Notes: generated from the sequence alone by a model not told the origin. A DNA stretch of 64,000 bases from Camellia lanceoleosa (GCA_025200525.1 CM045767.1:6848804-6912803), one strand, 5' to 3'; counted from the stretch's first letter, positions 10,658 through 23,090 are shown. Program-made: numbers and translations.

Positions 10658-13023
10658 CCTTTGCAAGCTGTCGCTAGCTGCCACAAAACCCACAACCAAA
10701 CAGAGTAGCAAAAACCTCTTCGTCATCTCGCGCTCACTTTGCACTTCCACCGCCATTTATTCCATTACTCTCTCACCTCTTCATGCCCTAATCTCAACTC
10801 CTCAATTCCATAACTCTATCGATCTATTGAGAGCTCTAAATGTACGATTCGTCGCTTTTGTGATTTAGATCATTATTAATTAATTTAAAGTTTATGATAT
10901 GTGTTTTTGTGGTTTTAATTTCGATTCTGTTGTGATTGATTGTGAGTTGTGATTGTTGTTGTGGTTTTAGAGTCGAACTTGCAAAAAAAATAAAATAAAA
11001 TGAAGCCGACTCAGAGAGGTTGAGAAACTTATGCTTCATGATGTCGATATCTTGCTCAAGCGCCTTGCTCGTGGCTTAAGGCTCAATTACACTAAGTCGT
11101 GGCACTTATAGCAACACAGGTTAGTGAAAATTTTAAACTTTCAAAAAAAAAAGAAAGATTGCATAGGGTTGGATGCTCGCGAACATGTATAAAATACTTC
11201 TTAATTGTTTTTTTTTATTAATTTTGAAGCATCATTTACTTAATTTTGAAGTGTTGATACTCAAAGTCATGTATTACTTTGTTTACGAAATTAGAATTAA
11301 TATAGTATAATTGCAAGGATGAAATGTTTACTCAGTTCTTTGAAAAGAACATAGTGAGTTAAAAGTAATAGAATTTGTTAAATTGATGGATCCCTATTGT
11401 ATCATACATGTTTAATTTTCATACATATTTAGTAATAATTAACAAGAAAATATAAAAAAAAATAAAAATAAATATCAATAAATAAAATAAATAAGCATGT
11501 AAACTTGTATACAATATTTTTGATTAATGCAAAAGAAAATGCATAGGATAAGTTGTGGATTATTTTATTATTGTAAAATAAACATATTAGACTTGAAATT
11601 GAAATGAAATATTTGCAAGACTTATTCAAAATTAAAAAATTAAACTAGTTGTCTTTAAATTAATACTTAATTCTTAAATATTAGTATTTTGCATTATAAA
11701 ATTGTAGTGTGCTTTAACATTCTTGAGTTTGCGTGTAAATAACTAGTGATAATTTTAAAAATATATATATATATATTTTTTAAAGTTTTGCCATATCGCA
11801 TTTAGATTCTAACTATATATCAACTGCCTTTAAAATGAATGTCAACAATGTAAATTTCTAACTCGTCCTTTCAATATTAATTCAATTACTAAATATGAGT
11901 TTATTTGATACGATTGAATAAACCGTGAGCTTGTACTTAGTTTTGGACAAGACACTTTCTTTCAACTTTGTGCTCATTTCAAAATGCAAACAAGAGAAAA
12001 TTCAAAATGTCCTTCTATCAAAGAAAGCTTGGTTAGATTTGAGAAGAGATTTGAAATGGGAAAGGAAAAGGTAAAAGTAGGTGAAATGTGAATACAATAT
12101 ATCTATATTTCACCTAGTTTTATACATCTTTTCCCTTTTCCTTTCCAAATCCCTCTCTAAATCCCCCAACCAAACATAGCCTAAATAAAGTAGAACAGTG
12201 GAAAAATGAGTCTTTTAGTTTGGTGTCCCAATGTATTTGTGTTGAAGCTTTATGAATTTTAGTTGCACATGTACGTAATCATGCTATTTTAATCTAGAAA
12301 TTGTAACCCTCAAGTCTATTCTGGAATAGGATGTTTGATATTCCTTTTGTATTTTGGTCCTGTTTGTAGATTTTGGAATTTGTTCGTGTTGGTGATAAGA
12401 CAGTGGCAGAGTTGATGGACATTGGGAAACAATTATTAGGAAGGTATGATCTGTATTGTTCATCAAATTTCTTCTTTTATTCATATGTTATTATTACCAT
12501 TCTATAGTAATATAGGCACTGGGAAATTCATCTTTGTTGTTGAATGTTTGATCTTGTGAGTTTGCATCAATCGTAATTGATAAAACAGATATACTGACAG
12601 TTTGAAATATTCAGTGAAGAATGAGAAGAAGAAGCATATGGTGGTCCAAAAAAATGGTTTTTTCAGTAATGAAAATGCTCATGTGTTATATTGTTGGAAT
12701 TCTGACACCAATTAGTGTTTTTTTGCATCATCTTTTCGGCTTAACGTGGTTTATTGAGGTTATCATACAAAGGAATAATGAAAATTATTTTTCAAACTGG
12801 GTGTGTTCTGGCAATACTAATATCCCAAGGTGCTAATAAGTGAAAATGTTTAGCTTCCAAAAAACATTTTGTTTAAGTTTATTAATAATCAATATGGAAT
12901 GAGTAGAGAAAAATTGACTGGAATTTTTCTTACTGTAAATTACGTGGCCGATGAAACTTGGTGATTTACAAACTTACAGTTGAACATGTAACAAAATTTC
13001 CTTTAGAATTATTCACCCTCAGT
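10658..13023 (+). repeat. Right arm of the urease inverted duplication
   Basis: This is the inverted counterpart of 6233-8650. The two arms point away from each other, with promoters and leaders at the centre and coding sequence outward. Homology starts at CCTTTGCAAGC, next to the copia LTR, and ends at CCTCAGT in urease intron 2, about 40 bp before exon 3. Beyond that point only this side continues into the rest of the urease gene, so this arm is the parental copy. Confidence 0.9.
12018..12181. mobile_element. Tourist-like MITE in urease intron 1 (right arm)
   Basis: This is the inverted counterpart of 7065-7229, with the intact end CCAACCAAACATAGCC followed by TAA. Its other end has diverged to AAGCTTGGTTAG, so the terminal repeat is less perfect here than in the left arm. 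Confidence 0.7.
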
Positions 13024-14082
13024 GGAAAATACTGGATCTGAAAGTTGAACTTTGTCAACAGGAAACAAGTTCTTCCAGCTGTTCCACACCTTTTGCATTC
13101 TGTTCAGGTACTAAATTTATTGATTTTGTAGCGATTATTATATCTTCTTCTGTTATTCTGATACAGTAACATACATTCTAATGATTTACACTGACAGTTT
13201 GTGTCAGCACATGTTGAATCCTCTTTGTTGTTTTGTTAATATAGCTGCTTCACCCGAAGGTGTTGTATCTGCTGCTTTATAATCTTGTCATTCTCAATTT
13301 TTTTTGCGGCTTCTGGATCAGAAGTTATCATCTGACTAACTAGTAGGCATTATGACCATTAGGGTGATATATTTTCTGTTTAGGAACATAACTCTTTTGT
13401 ATTCTGAACTTCTTGTTCATGATATAGGAATTGTCAGATTTTTCAACTGCTTACTTTCTGGCATTTTTTTCTTTGTTTTTTTCCCATTTCATTTTTTTTG
13501 CCCCCCCTCTCTTTTTTCAGAGGTGAAACACATATTCTCTCCCAATTTTATTATTTAAGCAAATATCACCTGCTGATTCTTCCTTTAGGTTGAGGGGACC
13601 TTTCCTGACGGGACAAAGTTAATCACTATCCATGATGCAATAGCTAGTGAAAATGGAAATCTGGAGTTAGCTTTAGATGGTTCTTTCCTTCCAGGTAAGG
13701 ATTCTTGTATGGTTTAATCAGCAGTACAAGATCTGTGTTTCATGAATGATTTTTATTTTTATTTTTATTTTTATTTTTTGAAAAGTAGTCTAAGAAAATA
13801 TTACAAAGTTTTAAACTAGTACATGCATTTGTAGCTGAATGACATTGATGCATGGAATTATTTTTACTTTTTGAAGGATTTAGGGCATTAACATACTTTC
13901 AAGTTGTTTGTCCATTAGACTTATTGAGATTGATGCTTCCTGTCCGTCTTGTGTATGAAGTGATTTTCTGAACAACAATGTGAAGCCACTTATTCATGCA
14001 GTGTGGTGTTCTACGTGAACAATGAGAGTTGTTCCTAATATTGTTTTTGAGCACTTAAAACTTACCATGATGTTAAAGAAAT

Positions 14083-14346
14083 GGGAAAGGCTATGGTATA
14101 CACCCCAAGGTGTGTACCATATGCACCTTATAACTAAAGAAGAAAATAGCATAATTTCATACTTTTTGAGTCATAACTTAAAAAAAAAAAAAAAAAAAAG
14201 AAAATTATCATAACCAAACATGACATGAGGCATGACTAAAGAATTCATGAGTCATAACTAAAATAATTTCATAACTAAAGAAGAAAATGGCATAGCTAGG
14301 GTGCATATGGTGCATTCCTTTCAAGGGTGTGCATGTTAGAATTTCC
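14083..14346. mobile_element. MITE in urease intron 4
   Basis: The left end GGGAAAGGCTATGGTATACA and the inverse of the right end (GGGAAATTCTAACATGCACA) match partly. Both continue into a CACC..CATATGCACC block. The interior repeats CATAACTAAAGAAGAAAAT and holds an A-run near 14180. Related sequence is present at about 33775-34145. Confidence 0.6.
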
Positions 14347-14687
14347 CTAAAGAAATGCTTACTAGCCTGGTCACTCTCAGCTTCTTGAAAATGGTGTGGC
14401 AGTGGTCTGTTTCTTAGTTCTTTATAGGCAAGAAGTAGAAGAGAAGACCTTGGATAAAAGTTTGCACTAACAAGCGAAGTAATTTACCTGACTAAAATCT
14501 TTGTTGTGTGTTTCTGCATAATATGTACTACCATACTGCTCTTCCGCTTAATATTTGTAGTAACATAGACTTGGATATAACATCAAGCTCTAAAACATGT
14601 TTACAGTTGGCTTGGATAAAAGGTAAAAAACAATTGTAGTTTTAGTTAAATCATTGAGAATTGAGATTGAGCAAGTCAGGCAATAGG

Positions 14688-15125
14688 CTAAGAAGCACGG
14701 ATATGAACACGGAGATGGCCGCCACAGGACATGGTGATTTAAAAAAAAATCAAGACACGGACAGAATGAGTATATGGCTTTATTTGCTATGTATATAAAT
14801 ATTGCATCCATAAACAACCAAAATTAATGAAAACTAACTAATTTCACATTTTAAAAAAAAAAAAAAAACCTAAATTTTAATCAACAAGAGACTAGATCTG
14901 TATTGTGTAAAGCTCCATGAATCGTCAGAAGCCAATCTCTCAACTTTACCACTGTTTAGATCTGTGTTGTGTAGTTGATGGTTTGATATGTGTTCTATAT
15001 TTATTTTTAAATTCAACCCTTATGTTTTGTAAATATTATAATATGACCCCCAAAATTAGATTTGATAAATTAAAATAATGGCCTGCCATGTCCCGAAGCA
15101 TGTCCCGCTGTGTCCCCATTATCTA
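14688..15125. mobile_element. Degenerate CTAAGAAGCACGG-type element
   Basis: The left edge CTAAGAAGCACGGATATG resembles the ends of the elements at 21011 and 55719. Towards the right, CCATGTCCCGAAGCATGTCC and TGTGTCCCC look like a decayed inverted end. There is no clear target duplication and no coding sequence. The right limit is approximate. Confidence 0.35.
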
Positions 15126-16509
15126 ACAACTAAAGCTTTTAAAGCTACTAGTTGTCAAACAACACTAGTAGAGAAGAAGGAATCTATCCGAATTGTTTTG
15201 TTACAATCTTGGATTTTGTCCCCTTGACATTCATTTTCATATGGCCAAGCTTAATTTCTTGATTTTTCATTTTGCAGAATTCTTGCATATATGCTTAATG
15301 TGTGAAAAATTAGTAGACTACGCACACTAGCTTCTACAAACACTATCAGAGTGAAACACATTTTGTATAAATTGGTTGCTTATTTGTCTCCAAAGGGCAT
15401 TGATGGAAGAATGTTGGTTCTGCAGTTCCCTCACTAGACAAATTTCTCCTGATAGTAGATGACAGAATCCCTGGTGAGCTAAGGTATGGAGCCAGATGTA
15501 TTACCCTTAATTGTGGAAGGAAAGCTGTAACCCTCAAAGTCACTAACACAGGAGACAGGCCAATTCAGGTGCTTGGCTTAAACATATGTTTCCTTATTTT
15601 TGTGGCATCTTTACTTCTTTGTTTTTCCCCATTCTGGTTTATCCCATTTGACAATGCTAAAAATCTCTACTTGATTAGGCATGTTAGAACCATACACTCC
15701 TTCATTATTAAGCTTACATTTCACTCGCAACTTGAGAAGTTTTAATATGCAACTTAAGTGTGATTCCTTTAAATACACATTGAACTTATCATACTGAACA
15801 AAAGTGCTTTGCATATTTCTTGATTGTTTGACAGGATCTTGTCATTATATAAACAATGCTGTAGTCAATCTCCTGGTTATGGCTTACTAAGGTTTTCGCA
15901 GAAAAAGGAAGTCTAGGCTGTTGGTGGAACAAGTCTAAACCATTTGAATTTGTTGTTTTAGCCTTCTTGAGGTCTATTTGATAAGATCTTGATATTTCAC
16001 ATAAAGAAAGCACTTGGTGTCAAATCAGATTTTAATAGTTTTTGCTGCAATTAATTTATACTTCCTTTCCCTTCCATGCTAATTGTCATTTGCAGCATTC
16101 ACATTTCATGGAGTCAACCTATTTCAAGGATTCCAATCAGTGTTATAGTGTCTGCTGAAATAATGTGATGTTTCTGATTTCTGTCTATATTTACCTAATC
16201 AGCAGTTCATGTTGTTATATTCAAGAGAAATCTTTTGTGAAGATAATGGTGATTTTTAAAATCATTCAGGTTGGCAGCCACTATCACTTTATTGAGGTGA
16301 ATCCCTTCTTAGTTTTTGATCAAGGAAAGCACATGGCATGCGGTTGAATATACCAGCAGGAACAGCTACGAGATTTGAGGTAGGACCTTTTAACCTCATC
16401 TGATTTAAATTTGGATTGTACCTGTATGATGCTTCCTAAAACAATTTAGAATAAGTTGAGATATTAATTTTATGTTTCATTTTATATGCTCATATTCTTT
16501 TGCTCGAAG

Positions 16510-17900
16510 TATTTTAACCAAGCCAAACCAAGCCAAGCCTTAAGTCCCATCAAATGGAATTGGTTTCATGAATCCTTCTTCTCCACTCAACTCTATCAAA
16601 GGCCATTTGGTTAGTCAAATTAAGAAAATTCATATCTCTGCTTATTACACTAGGCTACATCAATCTAGATCTATCTCTTCTCCTAATACTTCTCTACCGT
16701 GACTATATTGCATCTCTTCACTACATGCCTTTGTTCGTCTCGCTGTATATGACTATACTATCTCAATCTATTCTTTCTCGAACTTATTTTCTATTGGTGC
16801 TACTCCTACCTATTCACTAATATACTCATTTTGAACTTTATATTTTCTAGTCTTACCACAAATTCACCTTAACATTCTCATCTCAAAGAACACTCATTTA
16901 ATCTACATGTTGTTTATTAGTTGCCCAACATTCCATCTCATACAACATTCGGGTCTAATAGCCGTTCTATAAAACTTTCTTTAATCTAGTGAGTATTCGC
17001 TTATCGATAGTACCCCAGATGCACTCCTCCACTTTAGCTACCCCGCTTAATTCTATGGACCACATCTGCTTCAATCTCCCTAGTCGCCGTGGATAATTGA
17101 TCCTAAATAACAAAAATTCATTCTTAAGCTCTTGGTTCTCAATCTTCATTTCTCCTCTATTTCCATTATTACTATTACTAAAATTACACTCTATGTACCT
17201 GCCTTAGTTTTGCTTGTCCTAAATCCTTTAGATTCAAGTACTTCTCTAAGTTTCAACTTAGTGTTAACTCCTTCGTAGTCTCATCCACTAACACGATATC
17301 ATCTCGCAAAGCATAAACCTTGCAACATCATCCTCAATATTTCTCGTCAACTCATCCATAACTAAAGCAAAAAATACGGACTTAAGGTTGATTCTTGGTG
17401 TAACCTTACAAAGAATTGAAAATTCACTTGCCTCTCGTCATGATCTAATAGTGGTCACCACCACACCTTCATACATGTCCCTAATCACATCAATGTAGCT
17501 TTTTGTCACCTATTTCTTCTAACACCAACCAGATTATATCTCAAGTACTCTATCATATACTTTTTCAAGATCGATAAAAATCATATGAATGTCTCTTTTA
17601 TTTTCTATACTTTTCTATTACTCTCTTTAAATGATAGATCGCCCATTGTTGACTTACGGCATAAATCCAAATTGATTCTTTGATACCTCATATATTTCGC
17701 AAATGACGCTCCATCACTCTCTCCCACACTTTCATTATATGATACATCAATTTGATTCCTCTATAGTTGCAATTCTAGACATCTCTTTATTCTTATAAAT
17801 TGACAATAAAATACTCTTCCTCCACCTTTGGCATTTTCCTAGTCAACAAAATCTTGCTAAATAACCTAATCAATCGAAAGCAACCCCTTCTTACCCAAAC
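16510..17900 (-). mobile_element. LINE (L1-type) reverse transcriptase 3' fragment
   Basis: On the minus strand, degraded frames preserve signatures of plant L1 ORF2. These include NYRGIKLM with MKVWERVMERHLR (near 17760-17690), a decayed LHQES-LSPY block, a YLGS.IHGD block (near 17090) and LYEMECWAT with MRMLR (near 16940-16860). The end reads EWRRRIHET (near 16600) and trails into LGLVWLG-like repeats at about 16520. Many stops and frameshifts are present. Only the 3' portion exists, as usual for 5'-truncated LINE copies. It sits in urease intron 6, antisense to the gene. No clear A-tail or target duplication is visible. Confidence 0.7.
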
Positions 17901-18708
17901 ATTTCTAATCTTGAATCCAAATTTAGCGCTCACGAGGTAGACATGTATTTAAGATTAATCATTTCCTGTGGCACTAGAGAATGATGGATGGTGTGGGCAC
18001 TTCCTTCTTCTGATAAGTGGAGGGACTTTCTATTGCAATGTTCTGTGATCATTATATACCTCTTGAATATAAAGAACTCTATAAGATAGTTTTTGGACCT
18101 GGTGGAGCTTTATGGTACAGAATGCTGGGAAATTTTGTAACATGTCCCTAAAGAATGAAATTGAGATGAAAATAGAGGGATGGGCGTGTAGAAAGATGAA
18201 TGATAATAAACTAGAAATGGACGAGTGAAGAGAATTGAAGGGGTACCATCATTTGCAAGCATGAGAGAGGAAATCGCCTAACCTGATTCAGTGATGTGAA
18301 ATGTGACCTCTGACTGCACTAATAGGTAGGAGTTAAGTGGTTTAATTGGGAAGTTCTCTGAGAACAAGATGAAGGCCAAAAGAACATGGGTTAAGGTTAT
18401 GAGAACGACATGACTTGCTATATATAAGGAGAGGTGTCCTAGAAAAGCATAATGGCCATGGATTAAGGAACAGAGAATTGGGTTTATGTCCTTTACTTAA
18501 TATTGGGTTGATCAGACCTTTGAACAAATTAATCTAGTTTCTTTGCATTGTTACTGATTTCGCATCTTACTTTACACTTTAATTTGTCCCATGTAAGGAT
18601 TTGAGGATTGTACCATTTTTTGTTTGGTTGGCCAGCCAGGGGATACGAAAAGTGTTACTCTTGTAAGGATTGGAGGTAAGCAAGTGATCAGAGGAGGAAA
18701 CAACATTG

Positions 18709-18950
18709 CTGACGGTCCCGTTGATGATGAATTTAGGCATTCTGAAGAGCCAAATGCCTGGTTTAGAAAATTGCTAGAATTGGCCAAGCAATGTTTTACT
18801 TCTTGTTTTCATGGAAGGAAAGCTGACGGTCCTGTTGATGATGCCAATGTCACATCAGTGATGAAAGCCTTACTCACAAGAGAATTTGGGCATTCTGAAG
18901 AGCCAAATGCCAGGTTTAGAAAATTGGCCAAGCAATTTTTTACTTGTTTT
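18709..18950 (+). repeat. Tandem duplication inside a urease exon
   Basis: Two copies begin GCTGACGGTCC[CT]GTTGATGATG, at 18709 and about 18824. Both pass through GGCATTCTGAAGAGCCAAATG and end near TTGGCCAAGCAAT and TTTTCATG. The second copy carries an extra 39 bp (encoding [13 protein letters not shown]) that fits the urease family, so it is the fuller one. The first lacks it. A reading frame of 118 codons remains open across both copies, but the duplicated DGPVDD block is not expected in urease. Confidence 0.8.
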
Positions 18951-19846
18951 CATGTTTCATTCATATTACTTGAAAATTAGATTAGCTTCTCTGCCGCAAT
19001 GGTCATGGATAAAATAAATGCGTTGAAACTAATTTTGCAGTGAAGATGTCATTACGAAGGAGGATCTTTTACGATACAATTTCTCGTGAGGCCTATGCTA
19101 ACATGCATGGTCCCATTGTCGGTGACAAAGTTCGCCTGGTGACACTGATTTATTTGCAGAAATTGAAAAGATTTTGCAGTTTATGGTGATGAATGCGTAT
19201 TTGGAGGTGGAAAAGTTATAAGGGATGGAATGGGGCAGGCTTGTGGATATCCAGCTGCTGACTGTCTAGATACTGTTATTACAAATGCTTTGATAATTGA
19301 TTATTCAGGAATTTTCAAAGCAGATATTGGAATTAAAGGAAGTGTAATAGTTGCCCTTGGCGCAGCAGGCAACCCAGATGTCATGGATGGTGTATCGGAC
19401 AACATGATTATTGGGGTGAGTACTTTGTCACACCGTAGTGACAATGGTGGAGGTATGATAACACATCAGGTTAACACTGATGCTTCCCTCTATTTTGATC
19501 AGGTTAACACTGAGGTCATTGCTGGAGAAGGAATGATTGTCACCGCAGGGGCTATAGACTGTCATGTGCACTTCATCTGCCCTCAATTGGCATAACAAGC
19601 AATATCAAGTGGTGAGATTTCTACATCTTTGAGAGTTACTTGGTTGGGAAGTTTTTGGTGAAGTTTATATATATTTTTGTAAGTAAAATTTATCTACTCT
19701 AATACATAGAGTATATTATTTAAAATTGAATAATTATATTTACAGGTTCAAGTTATTTCTATCACATCACCTCCTAAACTTCAACATTGATTCTTACTTT
19801 GCAACCTCTTAAACCTAGAGTAAGGATAGTTCTTAATTGACCAAAG

Positions 19847-20275
19847 TGTTTGTTTGAGAGAAAACTAACTTGGGCCCTGCTTGGCAAGAGGCTATTTTAG
19901 CCAAAGTCAAAAGTTACTAAAAAGCCAAAAGCCAACAACCCCTACCAAAAAGTCAAAGATTCCTTTTCTCTACTTTTTGCACATCTTTCGTAAAAGCCAA
20001 AAAGTCATCCCAAACATACTAGTTTTTTTACAACACATTTTAGCCAAATAGCCAAAAGTTACTAAATTAGCTCGTTCTCAAACGAGGCCTTAGAGAATGA
20101 TTATACAATCATCCTTTTATATTGATAATAGGTAACTTACAATGGAAACCTTGGAGGCACAAATAAGGAAATAACACCTAATAGAATAAGAAAATCCTAA
20201 GGTACTAATTATGAATCAAAATATAATCTAAATAAGGAAACAAATAATAGAACGATCCTAATATATATTTTAACA
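19847..20275 (-). mobile_element. 3' LTR of the nested-in-urease copia element
   Basis: Shares with 27449-27666 the runs TTGAGAGAAAACTAA, TTTTATATTGATAATAGGTA, CAATGGAAAC, AAGGAAATAACA and AAAATATAATCTAAATA, in order. It ends TTAACA on the + strand, next to CTCCCTCTCG (the polypurine tract on the minus strand). It is longer than its partner because of the 217-bp MITE at 19873-20089. Confidence 0.85.
19873..20089. mobile_element. PIF/Harbinger-like MITE inside a copia LTR
   Basis: The ends GGCCCTGCTTGGCAAGAG and CTCAAACGAGGCC are imperfect inverted repeats. The flanks are TTG and TTA, and the uninterrupted partner LTR has a single TTA here, so the target was three bases. The interior repeats AGCCAAAAGT in both orientations. 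No coding sequence. Confidence 0.7.
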
Positions 20276-20780
20276 CTCCCTCTCGTCGGTGTAAAGATAT
20301 CTCTCATGTCCAAATTTTGCCAAGAATATCATGAAATGGTTTTATCGTCAACTCCTTGGTGAGAATATTTGTAAGTTGTTCACAAGACTACACAAATGGA
20401 GTACATATTGTGTCACTAGTGAGCTTCTCTTTGATGAAGTGACGATCATTCTCAACATGCTTTGTCCCGCCATGTTGAATGATTGTGGGCTATGTTGATG
20501 GAAGCTTTATTATCACAATATAGCCGTATGGAGTCTTTCCGTCAATTCTCAAATCATGCAATAATAACTTGATCCACAAGAGTTCACCCACTTTTGTGTC
20601 ATAGCTCTAAACTTAGCTTTTGCACTAGACCGCAACCACATTATATGTTTTTACTTCTTCAAGCAACCAAATTGCTTCCAACAAAAGTACAATACCTTGA
20701 AGTGGACCTCCTATCGCCATCGATCTTGCCCAATCAAGATTTGTATAAACTTCCACACTAAGATGATCATGTTTGGAAAA

Positions 20781-22228
20781 TTAGAGACCTTTTCTAGGAG
20801 AAGATTTCAAGTATTTCAAAATTCTCATAACTGCTGTCAAGTGTATTTCATGAGGAGTATGCATAAATTGACTAACCATACTAACGATAATAGCAATATT
20901 AGGACGAGAATGGGCCAAGTAAATAAACTTACCTTTTAGTCTCCTCGATAACTTCCCTATTAATGGCTGCTCTCCCACTATCATCACAAAGTTTCTGATT
21001 AGGTTCCAGTCTATGAAGCACGGGTACAGATATGAGTACTAGTATTGGTACGATACGGGGTACGTCGATACGGTAAAATCTAAAAAAAGTAAGGTACGGG
21101 TACGGTTTGGTATGCTTGTAAAAAAATATTTCTTTTTAGTTTAAAGTAATGCAAAAATTAATTAAATGATTTAATTTGTTAAGATCCAACCTATAATTAA
21201 CACTTAATGCCAAAAGTAAAGGTATAAATCAAAATTAAATGTCAATATATTAAATAACTTACAAACCATAATTTAATTTTAAAATTATACTAAGCATAAA
21301 ACTAAAAATAAAAAAGAAGTCTAATGACATGAGTTTTATCTCTTTAGTAGAAGAAAATATTATTTCAACTGAGGTATGGTACAACTTGGGTATATACTAG
21401 GTATGTCTGGGTATGCCGAAAATTAGAAAGAAAAAATTTAGGTACGTGTTTCGTGTACCCAGTACGTATGTAGGAGCATCATACGAGGCATCATATGCCA
21501 GTAAGTACCCGGTACGGATATGGTATGTTTTTCGAAGTACCTATGCTTCATAGGTTCCAGTGGTGTGTCACAGGCTTTACTTCCTAGCATCCTTGTTTCT
21601 TTTAACACGTCAAGGACATATTTTCTCCTATTGATGAAAATCCCATCTTTAGACTTAGCCATTTCAATCTCCAAAAAGTATTTCAAGTTCCCCAAGTCTT
21701 TGATTTCAAATTCACTGGTCAAATACTTATTCAACAAAGGGATTTCCTTAAACATCATCTCTTGTAAGCACTATGCCATTCACATATACAATGAGAGTTG
21801 TAGTCTTACCATGAGAGAAATGTTTAACAAACAGAGTATGATCAGTCTGACTCTATTTGAAGCTATATTTTAGTATCGCCAGAGTGAATCTCTCAAACTA
21901 AGTCCTAGGGAACTCTTTGAGACCATATAATGACTTTCGAAGTTGACACACCTTACCTTTAGTTTGAAGAGTTTCAAAGCCATGAGAAATGTTCATATAC
22001 ACCTCTTCTAGGTTACCATGCAGGAAAAGCATTCTTCACATTAAACTGATGAAGTGACCAATCCAGATTAGCTGCCAGAGAAAGAAGTACTCTAACTGAA
22101 TTCATCTTTGCAACAGAAGCAAGTGTCTCTTGGTAGTCCACCCCATAGGTCTGAGTGAAACCCTTTGCCATAAGTTGAGCCTTATACTGCTCAATTGAAC
22201 CATTTGCATTGTGCTTCACAGTATACAC
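20781..22228 (-). pseudogene. Ty1-copia reverse transcriptase fragment
   Basis: From 22228 downward the frames read KAQLMAKGFTQTYGVDYQET and then NLDWSLHQFNVKNAF, the start of Ty1-copia reverse transcriptase (domain RVT_2). Next come LTSEFEIKDLGNLKYFLEIE and INRRKYVLDVLKET (21758-21560). After an inserted element, the end of the domain reads YLAHSRPNIA, VSMVSQFMHTPHEIHL and ILKYLKSSPRKGL (20987-20781). The block between 22013 and 21758, which should carry the YVDD catalytic loop, is frameshifted. It is inactive. Confidence 0.85.
21011..21551. mobile_element. Mutator-like MITE inside copia reverse transcriptase
   Basis: A perfect 10-bp duplication, AGGTTCCAGT, lies at 21001-21010 and 21552-21561. 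The inner ends CTATGAAGCACGGGTAC and the inverse of the right end (ATGAAGCATAGGTAC) form a terminal inverted repeat with subterminal GGTACGG repeats. It separates two parts of one reverse transcriptase domain, so it is younger than the host copia element. No coding sequence. Confidence 0.85.
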
Positions 22229-23090
22229 TCATTTGCATCTCACAGTTCGTTTGCCCCTAGGTAACTCAGTCAAATCCCAAGTGCCATTCTTATGAAGTGC
22301 TTTCATTTCCTCCACCATAGCCAATTTCCACTTAGGAATAGTAAGAGCATTTTGAAAATGATTAGGTATGCTAATAGAGGAAATTTTTTACACATAGGCT
22401 TTATATGAAGAGGACAAATGAGAATAAGACACAAAGTTAGAAATAGGATGATGAGTACAAGATCTTACACCTTTTTTCTTGGCAATGGGCATATCAAGAT
22501 CGAGAGTCCTGCACTGAGGTAGTAATATCGGTTTCAGGATACCGAACCTTCATCAAGAGGAGACTATGTTGGCGATTAGAAATGATCTTTTGTATCAAAG
22601 TAACTTTCACCTTTCTTTATCCCTTACATAGACTTACCCTTCTTTGTTATTGGCAACATCGAATTTTGTATTGCTAGTAATAGATATCACCGAGGTGGTA
22701 CTGGTTAGGAACAATAGGAGTAATAACAGTGCCAGGTGGTGGTGATCAGAATAACAGAAGCAATAGAGTCTCTTCACCCAAGACTCCTAAGAGATTATCG
22801 GACACTAGACAGGCAAGAAGTAGGATTGAGACTTAAAGAAGGTGACATTCATGGACACAAACCATTTATGAGAAGGAGGATGATAACACTTGTACCCCTC
22901 TTGAGTAGGAGAGCAACCTAAGAGAACACACTTCAGAGAATGAGGATCCAACTTACCTCAAGAAGGAGAATGATTACTTAACAAAACAAACACACGACCA
23001 AAGGTTTTGGAGGAACGGAAAATATAGACTCATAACCTAAGAGAACTTGAAGAGGTGCCACTTTTTTGTAAGACTTGTGCAGGAAGATTG

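Larger units (their letters stand above)
11000..19611 (+). pseudogene. Urease pseudogene, N-terminal half
   Basis: Exons in order: 11000-11119 (gamma N terminus), 12370-12443, 13062-13107 (KQVLPAVPHLLHSVQ), 13589-13694 ([16 protein letters not shown]), 15426-15568 (beta: PSLDKF through NTGDRPIQ), 16270-16379 (VGSHYHFIEVNPF), about 18636-18935 ([20 protein letters not shown]), 19041-19415 (alpha start: [44 protein letters not shown]) and 19503-19611 ([20 protein letters not shown]). Plant urease is one nickel enzyme of about 840 residues that splits urea to ammonia and carbamate in the cytosol. The CHVH of the nickel site is present. Lesions: a frameshifted exon 1, a one-base loss in exon 6 (near 16323), a tandem duplication in exon 7, two one-base losses in exon 8, and a TAA at 19593-19595 in the place of the usual tyrosine. 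Intron 6 holds a LINE. Confidence 0.93.

Noticed and set aside
18100..18520. Possible second LINE tail on the + strand (KRTWVKVM-like reading)
   Set aside because: One short run resembles the L1 C-terminal RPKKTW motif, but the neighbouring blocks are absent. It is too weak to annotate.
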